A stretch of 64,000 bases of DNA. Source: JAGRGG01 sp965217265 (GTDB taxonomy: Bacteria > Pseudomonadota > Alphaproteobacteria > Geminicoccales > Geminicoccaceae). Where the stretch lies: contig CBDCHP010000006.1 of assembly GCA_965217265.1 (NCBI GenBank), positions 76,867 through 140,866 on the forward strand, written 5' to 3'. The notes below the pieces were generated by a model. The model ran no database searches. It was not told the DNA's origin and worked only from the letters and a program-made list of their open reading frames with translations. The translations under genes and the position numbers were made by a program. Positions 55,469-64,000 of this stretch are shown piece after piece (position 1 is the stretch's first letter; every line of letters starts with the position of its first letter).

Positions 55469-57172
55469 CTACTCGGCGGCGCGGTCCTGGTTTTGGTCCA
55501 TCGTGCCCTGCCGCATGCCGCCCAGGACCTCCTCGGCCGTGGTCTCGCGGTCCTCGACCGAGCCCGTCCACCGGCCCCAGGCGCTCGGGTCGATCTTGTC
55601 GCCGTTGTTGCCCAGGTTCTTCAGCCGGCGCCCGTCCTCCTCGGTCAGCACCTGCTTGGGTAGGGGCTTCAGGCCGCGCACGTCGTCGGCCTTGATGCCG
55701 AGCGCCTCACCGACACGGGCGCCGTAGTCGTCGTGGACCAAGAAGAGGTGCCAGACCATGCGCTCTTGCACGTCGCGCTCGGCCTGGCCGAGCAGCATCC
55801 CCATGTTGTCGACGAGGTCGTCGCGCTCCCAGTCCATGATGGTGCAGTAGCGGGCGCGCGCCTGGACGTAGTCGTTGCGGCGATCGAGCACGCTGCGGGT
55901 GAGGGGGCCGTTGATCTCGGGCGCGTCGTACGGCTCCTCGCGCGCCGCCTCGCGCAGGCCGTCGTGGATCGAGGGCTCGTAGTTGACGCTCGGGTTCTGC
56001 CCCGGCGCCAGATCGCGCTGGAACGACATCTGCCCGCCGGACTGGTTGGTCGCCACCCGCGCGTTCTTGGCGTGGTTCACCGGCACTTGCAGGTAGTTCG
56101 GGCCGACGCGGTAGCGCTGGGTGTCGGAGTAGGAGAACGTGCGGCCGACCAGCATCTTGTCGTCCGAGAAGTCGAGCCCGTCGACCAGCACGCCGGTGCC
56201 CATCGCGATCTGCTCGTTCTCGTTGAAGAAGTCCTCGACGTTGCGGTTCAGCGTCATGACGCCGACGTGCTTAAGCGGAAAGTCGTCTTCCGGCCACGTC
56301 TTGGTGTCGTCGAGCGGGTCCCAGTCGAGTTCGGGGTGGTCGTGGTCCTCCATCACCTGGACGAACATGTCCCACTGCGGGTGGTCGCCCCGCTCGATCG
56401 CCTCGAACAAGTCCTTGGAGGCCGAGCCGAAATCCTGGCCCTGAACCTTGGCGGCCTCGTCGGCGGTGAGGCTGGCGACCCCTGAGCGCGGGTGCCAGTG
56501 GTACTTGACCAGCACCGTGCCGCCCTCGGCGTTGACCATCTTATAGGTGTTGACGCCGAAGCCCTGCATGTGGCGGTAGTTGGCCGGGATGCCGCGCGGG
56601 CCGAACAGGTATGTCAGCATGTGCATCGACTCGGGCGTCTGGCTCATGAAGTCGAAGATGCGGTTGGGCTCCTGGCGAAACGTCACCGGGTCCGGCTTGA
56701 GCGAGTGGATCACGTCCGGGAACTTGATCGCGTCGCGGATGAAGAAGACCGGCAGATTGTTGCCGACGAGGTCCCAGTTGCCGTCCTCGGTGTAGAACTT
56801 GACCGCGAACCCGCGCGGGTCGCGGGCGGTCTCGGACGAGTCGCGGCCGCCGATCACGGTCGAGAAGCGAATGGCGAGCGGGGTCTTCTTGCCGGCCTCC
56901 TGGAACAGCTTGGCGCGGGTGTACTTGGCGGCCGGCTCGTCGCCGATCTTGCCCGTGACTTCCAGTTCGCCGTAGCAGACGAAGCCGCGGGCGTGGACGA
57001 CCCGCTCGGGGATGCGCTCGCGGTCGAAGTGGGAGATCTTCTCCAAGAACTGGTAGTTCTCCAGCGTCGCCGGGCCGCGGCTGCCGACGGTGCGCTGCGA
57101 TTGGTTGTTGGCGATCGGGTGGCCCTGCCGGTTGGTCAGGGTGCGCTCCGAAGTCTCGCGGGGCTTGTCCAT
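55469..57172 (-). CDS. Heme catalase
   Basis: 567 residues from ATG 57172, with AAGGAGAC upstream. Distal His in RIPERVVHARGFVCYG, Asn in DLVGNNLPVFFIRD and the proximal heme Tyr region RTFSYSDTQRYRVGPNY are all present. It decomposes hydrogen peroxide; length is between small- and large-subunit catalases because of a C-terminal extension (KPLPKQVLTEEDGRRLKNLG). A glutathione peroxidase gene lies just upstream on the same strand. Confidence 0.95.
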   Translation of the reverse strand: MDKPRETSERTLTNRQGHPIANNQSQRTVGSRGPATLENYQFLEKISHFDRERIPERVVHARGFVCYGELEVTGKIGDEPAAKYTRAKLFQEAGKKTPLAIRFSTVIGGRDSSETARDPRGFAVKFYTEDGNWDLVGNNLPVFFIRDAIKFPDVIHSLKPDPVTFRQEPNRIFDFMSQTPESMHMLTYLFGPRGIPANYRHMQGFGVNTYKMVNAEGGTVLVKYHWHPRSGVASLTADEAAKVQGQDFGSASKDLFEAIERGDHPQWDMFVQVMEDHDHPELDWDPLDDTKTWPEDDFPLKHVGVMTLNRNVEDFFNENEQIAMGTGVLVDGLDFSDDKMLVGRTFSYSDTQRYRVGPNYLQVPVNHAKNARVATNQSGGQMSFQRDLAPGQNPSVNYEPSIHDGLREAAREEPYDAPEINGPLTRSVLDRRNDYVQARARYCTIMDWERDDLVDNMGMLLGQAERDVQERMVWHLFLVHDDYGARVGEALGIKADDVRGLKPLPKQVLTEEDGRRLKNLGNNGDKIDPSAWGRWTGSVEDRETTAEEVLGGMRQGTMDQNQDRAAE

Positions 57173-57266
57173 GGCTGTCTCCTTCAACGTGTTGACAGAT
57201 GCCGATACCGTCGGCAACGGGCCGAATGCCGCACGGCTCTCGGCCTTCCTTGCTTCTAGATGATCA

Positions 57267-57282
57267 GATAAAGGCTCTTATC
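57267..57282 (-). promoter_or_regulatory. Palindrome GATAA-N6-TTATC upstream of catalase
   Basis: GATAAAGGCTCTTATC lies 95 bp before the catalase start. A short AT-rich dyad in this position could be an activator or repressor site; spacing resembles, but does not match, the four-part OxyR consensus. Confidence 0.4.
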
Positions 57283-57338
57283 TCGTCCTCAAGCCCTTGC
57301 GGGCGTCTTATAGACGACCCTGACGCGGGCGCCGGCGC

Positions 57339-57887
57339 TCACGACGCCGGCAGCAGCTTCTCGATCGCCCCCGTCACCTCGGTCGAGGTCGGGCGCACCG
57401 AGGACGGCCAGAACGCCGCCACCGTCCCGTCCGGGGCGATCAGGTACTTGTAGAAATTCCAGCCCGGCCCGGCGCGCTGGCCCAGACGCTCGCGGAAGTA
57501 GGCGAACAAAGGATCGCTGCTTGGTCCCACGACCTCGACCCGCTTGCTCAGCGGGAAGTCGATGCCGAAGGTGACCTCGCAGAACTGCTTGATCGTGGCG
57601 TCGTCGTCGCTCTCCTGGTTGAACGAGTCCGACGGCACGCCCAGCACGACCAGCCCCTCGTCGCGGTAGCGGTCGTAGAGGGCCTGGAGGTCTTCGTACT
57701 GCGGCGTGAAGCCGCAAAAGCTCGCCGTGTTGGCGACGAGGAGCGGGTGGCCGGCGAACGCTTCGAGCGGCAGCGGCGCGCCGTCGATGCCGGTCAGATC
57801 GAGGGCGAAAGCGCCCTCGGCGGCCGTGCCGACGCGCGGCGCGGCGGCGAGCAAGAGGGCCAAGAACAACAGGGGTCTGATGCGCAA
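57339..57887 (-). CDS. Periplasmic glutathione peroxidase-like protein
   Basis: 182 residues with a signal peptide (RPLLFLALLLAAAPRVGTAA). The active-site Cys region LVANTASFCGFTPQYEDLQ, the VLGVPSDSFNQES loop and GPGWNFYKYLIAPDG match bacterial Cys-type glutathione peroxidases, which usually use thioredoxin-like donors. With the adjacent catalase gene it forms a peroxide-defence pair. Confidence 0.92.
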   Translation of the reverse strand: MRIRPLLFLALLLAAAPRVGTAAEGAFALDLTGIDGAPLPLEAFAGHPLLVANTASFCGFTPQYEDLQALYDRYRDEGLVVLGVPSDSFNQESDDDATIKQFCEVTFGIDFPLSKRVEVVGPSSDPLFAYFRERLGQRAGPGWNFYKYLIAPDGTVAAFWPSSVRPTSTEVTGAIEKLLPAS

Positions 57888-57975
57888 CGGTCATTCTCCT
57901 CTGGCCGTGGCCGTGTTAGCCCTGGCCCGCCACGTCTCACGCGCGGGCCGTCGTCGCGGACCAAGGGCTTCAACA

Positions 57976-58656
57976 ATGCAAAACCTCCTCGTCGCCGCCC
58001 TCTTCTTCGTCGGCACGCACGTCGGCATCTCCAGCACCAATCTGCGCGCGCAACTGATCGAGCGCGTCGGCGAGAACGGCTATCGCCTACTCTACTCGCT
58101 CGTGGCCCTCGTTGCCATCGTCTGGCTGATCACCGCCTACAACGCCGCGCCCTACGTCCCGCTGCCCTACGGCAACCGGATGACCTACTACGCCCCGCAC
58201 GTCCTCCTGCTACCGGCGTTCCTCCTCGTCGTCGGCGGCCTCACCGGGCCGAACCCGACCTCGGTCGGGCAGCGGCCCGACCCCGACGCGGCCGAGCCGG
58301 CGCGCGGGGTGGTGCGCATCACCCGCCACCCCTTCATGTGGGGCGTGGGCCTGTGGGGCGTCGCCCACCTGCTCGCCAACCCCGATTTTGCCTCGTTCGC
58401 CTTCTTCGGCGCCATCGCGCTCTTGGCACTGGGCGGGGCCTGGACGCTCGACCGGCGGCGGAGCAAGGAGGCGGCGCCGGGCTGGGGCGTCTTCCTGCAA
58501 TCGACCTCCTACGTGCCGTTCGGCGCCATCTTCGAGGGGCGCAACCGCCTCGTCTGGCGCGAGATCGGCTGGTGGCGCCCGCTGGTGGCACTCGTGCTCT
58601 ACGTCGCCCTCATCTACCTGCACCCCTGGCTGTTCGGGGTCGGCGTGCTGCGTTGA
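57976..58656 (+). CDS. NnrU family membrane protein
   Basis: 226 residues with about six hydrophobic helices. The NnrU pattern is visible: LVAALFFVGTHVGISS, RVGENGYRLLYSLVALVAIV, RITRHPFMWGVGLWGVAHLLAN. NnrU is associated with nitric-oxide metabolism, and relatives resemble isoprenylcysteine methyltransferase-type folds. The stop overlaps the TTG start of the MFS gene (TTGA). Confidence 0.92.
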   Translation: MQNLLVAALFFVGTHVGISSTNLRAQLIERVGENGYRLLYSLVALVAIVWLITAYNAAPYVPLPYGNRMTYYAPHVLLLPAFLLVVGGLTGPNPTSVGQRPDPDAAEPARGVVRITRHPFMWGVGLWGVAHLLANPDFASFAFFGAIALLALGGAWTLDRRRSKEAAPGWGVFLQSTSYVPFGAIFEGRNRLVWREIGWWRPLVALVLYVALIYLHPWLFGVGVLR

Positions 58657-59771
58657 GGGGGCTCGCCGCCGTCATCCTGCTGCTCGGCGTCTTCGGCGTG
58701 GCGCTGGGCCTCAGCCTGCCGCTCATGGCCGTGGTCCTGGAACGCCAGGGCCACCCCGCCTACCTGATCGGCCTCAACGCCGGGGCGGGGGCGCTCGGCA
58801 TGATCGGGGCGGCGCTGGCCGGCCCCAACCTCGCCCGCCGCTTCGGCGCCGATCGGATCGCACTCGTGACGGCGCTCGCCGTCGGCCTCCTCTTCCTCGT
58901 CATGGGGCTGTGGCCGAACGTCTGGTTCTGGTTCGTCGCCCGCTTCGCCCTGGGCTTTGCCGTCAACACCCTCTACGTCCTGAGCGAGACCTGGATCACG
59001 ACGATGGCCCCGCCCACGGCGCGCGGCCGGATCATGGGCCTCTACGCCACGGTCCTGGGCGTCGGCTTCGCCGCCGGCCCGTTCAGCCTCGCCCTCGTCG
59101 GCACCGAAGGGCTCGCCCCCTTCCTCGTCGGTGCGGGCAGCGCCGCTGCGGCGGCGGCGCTCCTCGTTCCCTTGCAGGGCCGTCTGCCGCGCCTGGGCGA
59201 GGGACCACCCGTCTCCCTTCGCCGCTTCCTGCCGCTGGCCCCCGTCCTCCTCGTCGCGGTGGGATCCATGTCCGCCTTCGACCACGCGACCCTGTCCTTG
59301 CTGCCGGTCTACCTCTTGAGCTTCGGTTTCGATGCCAAGGCGGCGGCACTCGCCGTCACCGTCCTGATCGCCGGCAACATCGTCCTGCAGATCCCGCTCG
59401 GCCACCTCGGCGACCTCGTCGGCGTCAGGAAGACGCTCGGCGCCTGCGCGCTCGTCACGGCGCTCGCGGCGCTGGCGCTGCCGCTCGTGGTCGGCACGAT
59501 GGCCTTATGGCCGCTGCTCGTCGTCTGGGGCGCCGCCGCCTACGGCGTCTACACCATGGCGCTCGCCGATTTGAGCGCCCGCTTCACCGGCAGCGACCTG
59601 CTCGCCGGCAACGCCGCCTTTGCCCTGATGTGGGGGGTCGGCGGCCTCGTCGGCACGCCCGCGGCGGGCTCGGCGATGGACGCGGGCGGCCCGAACGGGC
59701 TCCCCTACGCGATCGTCGCCGCGTTCCTCGGCCTCGGGCTGCTGGTGCTGGGCAGGTCGAGGTCGGCCTGA
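58653..59771 (+). CDS. MFS transporter
   Basis: 372 residues, about 12 helices, from TTG 58653 (LRGLAAVILLLGVFGVALGL). Loop 2-3 motif GPNLARRFGADRIALV and the GHLGDLVGVRKTLG repeat in the second half place it in the major facilitator superfamily, near YcaD/YfkF-type exporters. Substrate unknown. Translationally coupled to the NnrU gene. Confidence 0.9.
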   Translation: MRGLAAVILLLGVFGVALGLSLPLMAVVLERQGHPAYLIGLNAGAGALGMIGAALAGPNLARRFGADRIALVTALAVGLLFLVMGLWPNVWFWFVARFALGFAVNTLYVLSETWITTMAPPTARGRIMGLYATVLGVGFAAGPFSLALVGTEGLAPFLVGAGSAAAAAALLVPLQGRLPRLGEGPPVSLRRFLPLAPVLLVAVGSMSAFDHATLSLLPVYLLSFGFDAKAAALAVTVLIAGNIVLQIPLGHLGDLVGVRKTLGACALVTALAALALPLVVGTMALWPLLVVWGAAAYGVYTMALADLSARFTGSDLLAGNAAFALMWGVGGLVGTPAAGSAMDAGGPNGLPYAIVAAFLGLGLLVLGRSRSA

Positions 59772-59815
59772 CGCTTCGCGGCGGCGCGGGTCGCGCGATT
59801 CTTTTTTCTACTTTT
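59769..59815 (+). terminator. Half hairpin element acting as terminator of the MFS gene
   Basis: TGACGCTTCGCG, including the MFS stop codon, runs into a GC-rich segment with TCGCG/CGCGA pairing, then ATTCTTTTTTCTACTTTT. It resembles the left arm of the dispersed hairpin element; the rest of the element is not found. Confidence 0.62.
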
Positions 59816-59944
59816 GCGAGAGGTAGCGCGGGGTGTGTGACACCCGTGGCCTGTCCAGTCCTGGGTCGGGCAGAAAAAGCTTGCAGCTTGTTCAACCTGT
59901 AGTAGATAAACGCCGCCATTCAACAACTGTTTCTAGGGAAGCCG

Positions 59945-60916
59945 ATGGCCACCAGCACCAGCACCAGCACCAGCATCGCGTCGGGGGGCGACGCCGACAA
60001 TTTCCGCGCGATGATCGAGGGTCTGCGCAACCGCTATCTAGAGGGTTCGCGGCTCGACATTCGTCTGGAGCGCACTGCGGACAGGCTGGAGCAGGCTTGG
60101 GAGCGGCAATACGGCGGGCGGCCGGAGCCGGAGCCGACCCAGCAGCCCGACAAACCGGCCCCCGAGGCGAAACCGCAGCCCCAGCCGACGCCGGAGCCGA
60201 CGCCGCAACCGGAAGCAAAACCGCAGCCCAAGCCGGCGCCGATGCCCGAGCCGGCGCCGAGCGCGGACGTGGCCGTGCAGAACGCGCTGATCGAGATCAA
60301 CGCCATTCGCACGAGCAACGGCCTGCAGCCGCTCGCCTTCGAGACCGATCTGACCAAGGCGGCGCGCTACCACGCCGACGACATGGCGGCGAAGAACTAC
60401 TTCTCGCACACGAGCGCCGACGGCACCTCGTTCGCCGCCCGCGTCAAGTCGTTCGGTTACGACGGCTTCACCTACGGCGAGAACATCGCCAAGGGCTACG
60501 GTAATTGGTCGAAGGCGATCGACGGCTGGATGAACTCGCCCGGCCACCGCGCCAACCTGCTCAAGGCCGGCTACAACGAGACGGGCTTGGGCGAGGACGA
60601 CCGCTACTACGTGCACGAGTTCGGCGGCTCGAACCGCGACTACGTCGTCGGCACGGCCTGGAACGACGCCGACGGCGACGACCGCTTCGACTTCGGCGAG
60701 GGGTTGGGCGACGCGCAGGTGCGCGTGAGCGCCACAAACGGCGACGTGACGATGATCGACGTGATGGACTCAGGCTTGTTCCAGTCCGAACTCGGCCGGG
60801 GCAGCTATCAAGTGGCGATGATCGAGGACGGGCGCGTCACCGCCCAAGGCACGATCGTCGTCGGTCCCGACAACGCCTTCATCTCGCTGGAGAGCGGCGA
60901 CGGGCTGTTTACCTGA
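59945..60916 (+). CDS. CAP/SCP-like domain protein with proline-rich linker
   Basis: 323 residues. A Thr-Ser repeat N terminus (TSTSTSTSIASGG) and an alpha-helical segment precede a Pro/Glu/Gln/Lys linker of repeated P-E-P and P-Q-P units (about 58-105). The CAP domain follows (IRTSNGLQPLAFETDL, SHTSADGTSFAARV, GENIAKGYGNWSKAID, SPGHRANLL), and a C-terminal segment carries an Asp-rich loop (WNDADGDDRFDFGEG) like calcium-binding SdrD-B domains. There is no N-terminal Sec signal; export would need another route. Confidence 0.85.
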   Translation: MATSTSTSTSIASGGDADNFRAMIEGLRNRYLEGSRLDIRLERTADRLEQAWERQYGGRPEPEPTQQPDKPAPEAKPQPQPTPEPTPQPEAKPQPKPAPMPEPAPSADVAVQNALIEINAIRTSNGLQPLAFETDLTKAARYHADDMAAKNYFSHTSADGTSFAARVKSFGYDGFTYGENIAKGYGNWSKAIDGWMNSPGHRANLLKAGYNETGLGEDDRYYVHEFGGSNRDYVVGTAWNDADGDDRFDFGEGLGDAQVRVSATNGDVTMIDVMDSGLFQSELGRGSYQVAMIEDGRVTAQGTIVVGPDNAFISLESGDGLFT

Positions 60917-60935
60917 CCGCCACTCGATCTGTCTG

Positions 60936-60961
60936 GACCTTTCGGCTTCGGCCGAAGGGTC
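60936..60961. terminator. Strong hairpin between convergent CAP and irr genes
   Basis: GACCTTTCGGC TTCG GCCGAAGGGTC pairs over 11 positions (one G-U/A-C-type mismatch depending on strand) around a TTCG tetraloop. There is no T-run, so it may be a REP-like element or mRNA-end stabiliser rather than a simple terminator. Confidence 0.6.
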
Positions 60962-60982
60962 TAGCTCATTGGTGGCGACCGC

Positions 60983-61438
60983 TCAGCCCCGCCTGGGGTC
61001 GCGGATGCGCACGACGAGGTCGATGCGCTCGATCACCTTGCCCTCGGGCGGCGGCGGCAGCTTGGTGAGGTCAATGGCGCCTTGCACGTCGGCCTCGGGG
61101 ATGTCGACGATGCTGCCGGTCGCCTTGTCGAAGTAGTGGTAGTGCGAATCGGCATTGGTGTCGTAGTAGCACTGGCCGGGGCCGACCACGACCTCGCTCA
61201 TCAGGCCGGCCCCGGTGAACTGCGTCAGCGTGTTGTAGACGGTGGCGAGCGAGACCGGGATGCCGGCGTCGCGCGCCTCTTGGAACAATTCCTCGGCCGT
61301 AACGTGGCGCGGGCCGCTGCCGAACAGGATGCCGGCCAGGGCCACCCGCTGCCGGGTCGGGCGCAAGTTCGCCGCCCGCAACCGTCGCATCGCCGCCGCG
61401 AGCGGCCGCACGCTTGTCTCCCTATCCATCACCGTCAA
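60983..61438 (-). CDS. irr: Fur-family iron response regulator Irr
   Basis: 151 residues. The winged-helix region NLRPTRQRVALAGILFGSG, HVTAEELFQEARDAGIPVSLATVYNTLTQF and the metal/heme-site region NADSHYHYFDKATGSIVDIPE match alphaproteobacterial Irr, the heme-sensitive regulator of iron genes. An N-terminal heme regulatory Cys-Pro motif is not seen. An alternative start is ATG 61429. Confidence 0.9.
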   Translation of the reverse strand: MTVMDRETSVRPLAAAMRRLRAANLRPTRQRVALAGILFGSGPRHVTAEELFQEARDAGIPVSLATVYNTLTQFTGAGLMSEVVVGPGQCYYDTNADSHYHYFDKATGSIVDIPEADVQGAIDLTKLPPPPEGKVIERIDLVVRIRDPRRG

Positions 61439-61541
61439 CCATTCCTCGATCGTCCGAGGCGTTCACCCGCCCGGACCCATACAGCACCTATTTGGTTCGC
61501 TTTACGGCACCGGTCAAGCCGCAACCGGTTGCTCGCGCCCC

Positions 61542-62948
61542 TCAGTGACCCGTCAGGATGCGCCCGACCAACTGGCGCACCGAGGGGATGAAGCCGTTGG
61601 CGTAGTAAGGATCCTGGCGAAAGCGGTACGCGCCGTGGCCGGCGAACATCAACTGCTCCTCCGAGGGCGCGCCGCGGCCGTGCGCGATCTCCATCAGCGT
61701 CTTTTGGATGCAAAACGAGCGCGGGTCGGGGGTGTGGTGCGTCGTGTGATCGCCCGTGTCCTTCCAGGACGAGAATTGGCAGTGGCTGAGGCAGCCCATG
61801 CAATCGGCCTGATCGCGGCGGATCTGGCGGGCGTCCTCGGGCGTGACGAAGACCATCGTGCCCTCGGGCGTGCGCATCGGCTGGCCGTGGCCTTCCCCCA
61901 CCCAGGCCCCGACCTTGGCGCGGTCGTCCGGGCTCATGTAGACGCCGCGGCCCTTGCGGCCGAAGGCGAAGAAGGCGCTGCGCGTCTCGTCGGCCTCGTC
62001 CGCGATCTCGACTTGGCGCTTCGAGCGGGCGACGAGGTCGTTGATGAAGCCGTTGCGCACCGCCGAGGAATAAAAGCCGGTCGGGCTGAAGCGGTGCAGG
62101 AGGACGTCGCCGGGGAGCAGGCTCAACAGCCGCTGCTTCCAACTGTCCGGGATCGGGCTCTCCTGGGTCAAAAGCGGGCGCGTGCCGAGCTGGAAAGCGA
62201 TCGGGCCGAGCTCCTCGTTGTCGATCCAGTCCTTCCAGTCCTTCAGGTGCCAGACCCCGCCCGCCATGACGATCGGCACGTGGTCGAGCCCGAAGCGGCG
62301 CATCAGCTTGCGCAGTTCGAGGACGCGGGGGAAGGGGTCCTCGGGCTTTTCGGGGTCCTCGGAGTTGGACAGGCCGTTGTGGCCGCCGGCGAGCCACGGA
62401 TCCTCGTAGACGACGGCACCCAGCCAGTCCTGGAAGCGGTTGTAGGCCCGCTTCCATAGCGCGTTGAAGGCGCGGCCCGAGGAGACGATCGGGTAGTAGT
62501 AGACGCCGCGCTTTGAGCAGATCTCGGCCAGGCGATAGGGCATCCCGGCACCGCAGGTGACGCCGTGGACGAGGCCCTTGGCCCCGTCGAGCACGCCCTG
62601 CAGGATGCGCTCGCACGCCCCCATCTCCCACAGGACGTTCATGTGGACGCGGCCCTCGCCGCCGCGGACGTCGTGCGCGATCCGCGCTTGCGTGATGCCG
62701 CCCTTGATCGAGTAGGCGATCAACTCCTCGTGCCGCTCCAGGCGGTCGCGCCCCTTGAAGACGAGGGGCACGTACTCGCCGTTGGCGTCGAGAACGTCGG
62801 CGTTCACCCCTGAAAACGTGCCGACGCCGCCCGCCGCGGCCCAGGCCCCGGCGGAGCGGCCGTTGGTGACGGCGACCCCCTTGCCGCCCTCGACGAGCGG
62901 CCAGACTTCCAAGCCCGAGATCGACATCGGTGCGACGATGGCACTCAT
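61542..62948 (-). CDS. NAD(P)H-dependent flavin oxidoreductase (nitronate monooxygenase family)
   Basis: 468 residues, an FMN-binding TIM barrel related to 2-nitropropane dioxygenase but longer than the usual 330-360. It has GGVGTFSGVNADVLD, LVHGVTCGAGMPYRLAEIC, VPIVMAGGVWHLKDW and IAFQLGTRPLLTQ. The extra C-terminal region holds a Cys cluster (DCMGCLSHCQFSSW, RSFCIQKTL) of unknown use. It lies 33 bp downstream of pnp on the same strand. Confidence 0.88.
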   Translation of the reverse strand: MSAIVAPMSISGLEVWPLVEGGKGVAVTNGRSAGAWAAAGGVGTFSGVNADVLDANGEYVPLVFKGRDRLERHEELIAYSIKGGITQARIAHDVRGGEGRVHMNVLWEMGACERILQGVLDGAKGLVHGVTCGAGMPYRLAEICSKRGVYYYPIVSSGRAFNALWKRAYNRFQDWLGAVVYEDPWLAGGHNGLSNSEDPEKPEDPFPRVLELRKLMRRFGLDHVPIVMAGGVWHLKDWKDWIDNEELGPIAFQLGTRPLLTQESPIPDSWKQRLLSLLPGDVLLHRFSPTGFYSSAVRNGFINDLVARSKRQVEIADEADETRSAFFAFGRKGRGVYMSPDDRAKVGAWVGEGHGQPMRTPEGTMVFVTPEDARQIRRDQADCMGCLSHCQFSSWKDTGDHTTHHTPDPRSFCIQKTLMEIAHGRGAPSEEQLMFAGHGAYRFRQDPYYANGFIPSVRQLVGRILTGH

Positions 62949-62981
62949 GAGCTTTCCTTCCGACGTTCTTTCGCGTTGCAG

Positions 62982-64000
62982 TTAGCCGATGCGGCGGCGG
63001 CGCCGCTCGCCGCCCCGATCACCACCACCGCTCCGCTCGCCGCCACTGTCGGGGCGGGGCGGCCGCGGCTGGGTCGGCAGGTCCTCGCCGGTCTCCTGAT
63101 CGACGGCGCGCATCGACAGCTTGACCTTGCCGCGCTCGTCGACGGCCAAGACCTTGACCTTGACCTCGTCGCCCTCGTTGACGACGTCGCTCACCTTGCC
63201 GACCCGCTCGTTGGCGAGTTCGGAGATGTGGCACAACCCGTCCTGCTGGCCGAGGAAGGTGATGAAGGCGCCGAAATCGACGACCCTGGCGACGCGGCCG
63301 TTGTAGACCTGGCCGACCTCGGCCTTGGCGGTGAGGCCGTGGATCCAGTCGACCGCCTTCTGGCCCGCCTTGGCGTCGACCGAGGCGACCTTGACCGTGC
63401 CGTCCTCGCCGATGTCGATCTTGGTGCCGGTCGTCTCGGTGATCTCGCGGATCATCTTGCCGCCCGGCCCGATGACCGCGCCGATCTTGTCCTGCGGGAT
63501 CTTGATCGTGACGATGCGCGGCACGCTCTCGCGCATCTCCGGCCGCGGCATCCCCATGCACTTGGCCATCTCGCCCAGGATGTGGTCGCGGCCGCCCTTG
63601 GCCTGGTCGAGTGCCACTTTCATGATCTCCTCGGTGATGCCGGCGATCTTGATGTCCATCTGCAAGGAGGTGATGCCCTCTTGCGTCCCGGCCACCTTGA
63701 AGTCCATGTCGCCCAGATGATCCTCGTCGCCGAGGATGTCGGAGAGCACGGCGAAGCGCTCGCCGTCCTTGATCAGGCCCATCGCGATCCCGGCGACCGA
63801 GCGCGGCAGCGGCACGCCCGCGTCCATGAGGGCGAGCGAGGTGCTGCAGACCGTCGCCATCGAGGACGAGCCGTTCGACTCGGTCACTTCCACCACGACG
63901 CGGATCGTGTAGGGGAAAGCGTCCTTCGCCGGCAAGAGCGGGTGGGTCGCCCGCCACGCCAGCTTGCCGTGGCCGATCTCGCGCCGGCCGGGCGTGCCCA
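62982..64000 (-). CDS. pnp: Polynucleotide phosphorylase, 5' part outside window
   Basis: C-terminal roughly 338 residues of PNPase, a 3'-5' phosphorolytic exoribonuclease of the RNA degradosome. The frame enters at the right edge with GRREIGHGKLAWRA (end of the first core). The second RNase PH domain includes DEDHLGDMDFKVAGTQEGIT. A KH domain (GAVIGPGGKMIREI) and an S1 domain (GRVARVVDFGAFITFL) follow, and the protein ends in a short basic tail (GGERRRRRIG). Confidence 0.96.
   Translation of the reverse strand, partial: GTPGRREIGHGKLAWRATHPLLPAKDAFPYTIRVVVEVTESNGSSSMATVCSTSLALMDAGVPLPRSVAGIAMGLIKDGERFAVLSDILGDEDHLGDMDFKVAGTQEGITSLQMDIKIAGITEEIMKVALDQAKGGRDHILGEMAKCMGMPRPEMRESVPRIVTIKIPQDKIGAVIGPGGKMIREITETTGTKIDIGEDGTVKVASVDAKAGQKAVDWIHGLTAKAEVGQVYNGRVARVVDFGAFITFLGQQDGLCHISELANERVGKVSDVVNEGDEVKVKVLAVDERGKVKLSMRAVDQETGEDLPTQPRPPRPDSGGERSGGGDRGGERRRRRIG

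Noticed and set aside
57747..58652. N-terminal extension of the MFS frame
   Set aside because: Out-of-frame reading of the NnrU gene; the membrane protein begins at TTG 58653.

Overview
The window is about two-thirds G+C chromosomal DNA from an alphaproteobacterium. The evidence is the gene neighbourhoods pdxJ-acpS-lepB-rnc-era, DUF815/yajC-secD-secF-Mth938 and ybbN-LON-Trm112-DUF971, plus an Irr-type Fur regulator, NnrU, DUF1127, DUF6494/DUF6352 and a DdrB-like prophage protein. I cannot name the genus. Most genes are ordinary host genes, but several AT-rich or repeat-rich accessory pieces interrupt them.

Layout. 1-3.5 kb: a type III restriction-modification pair (mod cut by the left edge, res complete). 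3.5-6.9 kb: a decayed prophage 'large polyvalent' protein riddled with GC-rich repeats, then a small membrane protein and a tRNA-Gly(GCC) at 7.85 kb. 8.1-10.35 kb: ybbN, LON-domain, Trm112 and DUF971 genes. 10.36-12.4 kb: an AT-rich DUF2806 gene broken by a 778-bp IS1-family element with a perfect 8-bp target duplication; the whole islet sits inside the two arms of a dispersed hairpin element. 12.5-17.6 kb: UbiB-family kinase, pdxJ, acpS, lepB, rnc, era. 18.0-19.0 kb: one lower-GC accessory gene. 19.2-23.1 kb: a minus-strand cluster (antiporter, HD hydrolase, small membrane protein, DUF6494, DUF6352, biotin/lipoate-ligase-like protein). 23.4-28 kb: a secreted small protein, an Lrp/AsnC regulator and a divergent indolepyruvate:ferredoxin oxidoreductase. 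28-32 kb: EEP phosphatase, GNAT, a receiver protein divergent from a kinase-like ATPase, and a Crp/Fnr regulator. 32-38 kb: polA, OmpA lipoprotein, glpK-glpR. 38-43 kb: DUF815, yajC-secDF, Mth938, UspA. 43-50 kb: orphan solute-binding protein plus SSS symporter, threonine aldolase plus CoA-ester lyase, DUF1127 and a LacI regulator. 50-55 kb: esterase, lipoproteins, typA, and a broken RTX gene. 55-64 kb: catalase, glutathione peroxidase, NnrU, MFS, CAP-domain protein, irr, a nitronate-monooxygenase-like enzyme and the 3' part of pnp.

The most striking non-coding structure is a family of about 140-150 bp inverted-repeat elements (complete at 23.23, 27.85, 37.92 and 42.46 kb; split at 10.36/12.36 kb; partial at 52.24 and 59.77 kb). 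They look like two convergent intrinsic terminators fused around a small central palindrome. In several copies the tips supply, or directly abut, the stop codons of the flanking genes. A separate REP-like family forms inverted pairs at 19.1 and 31.9 kb.
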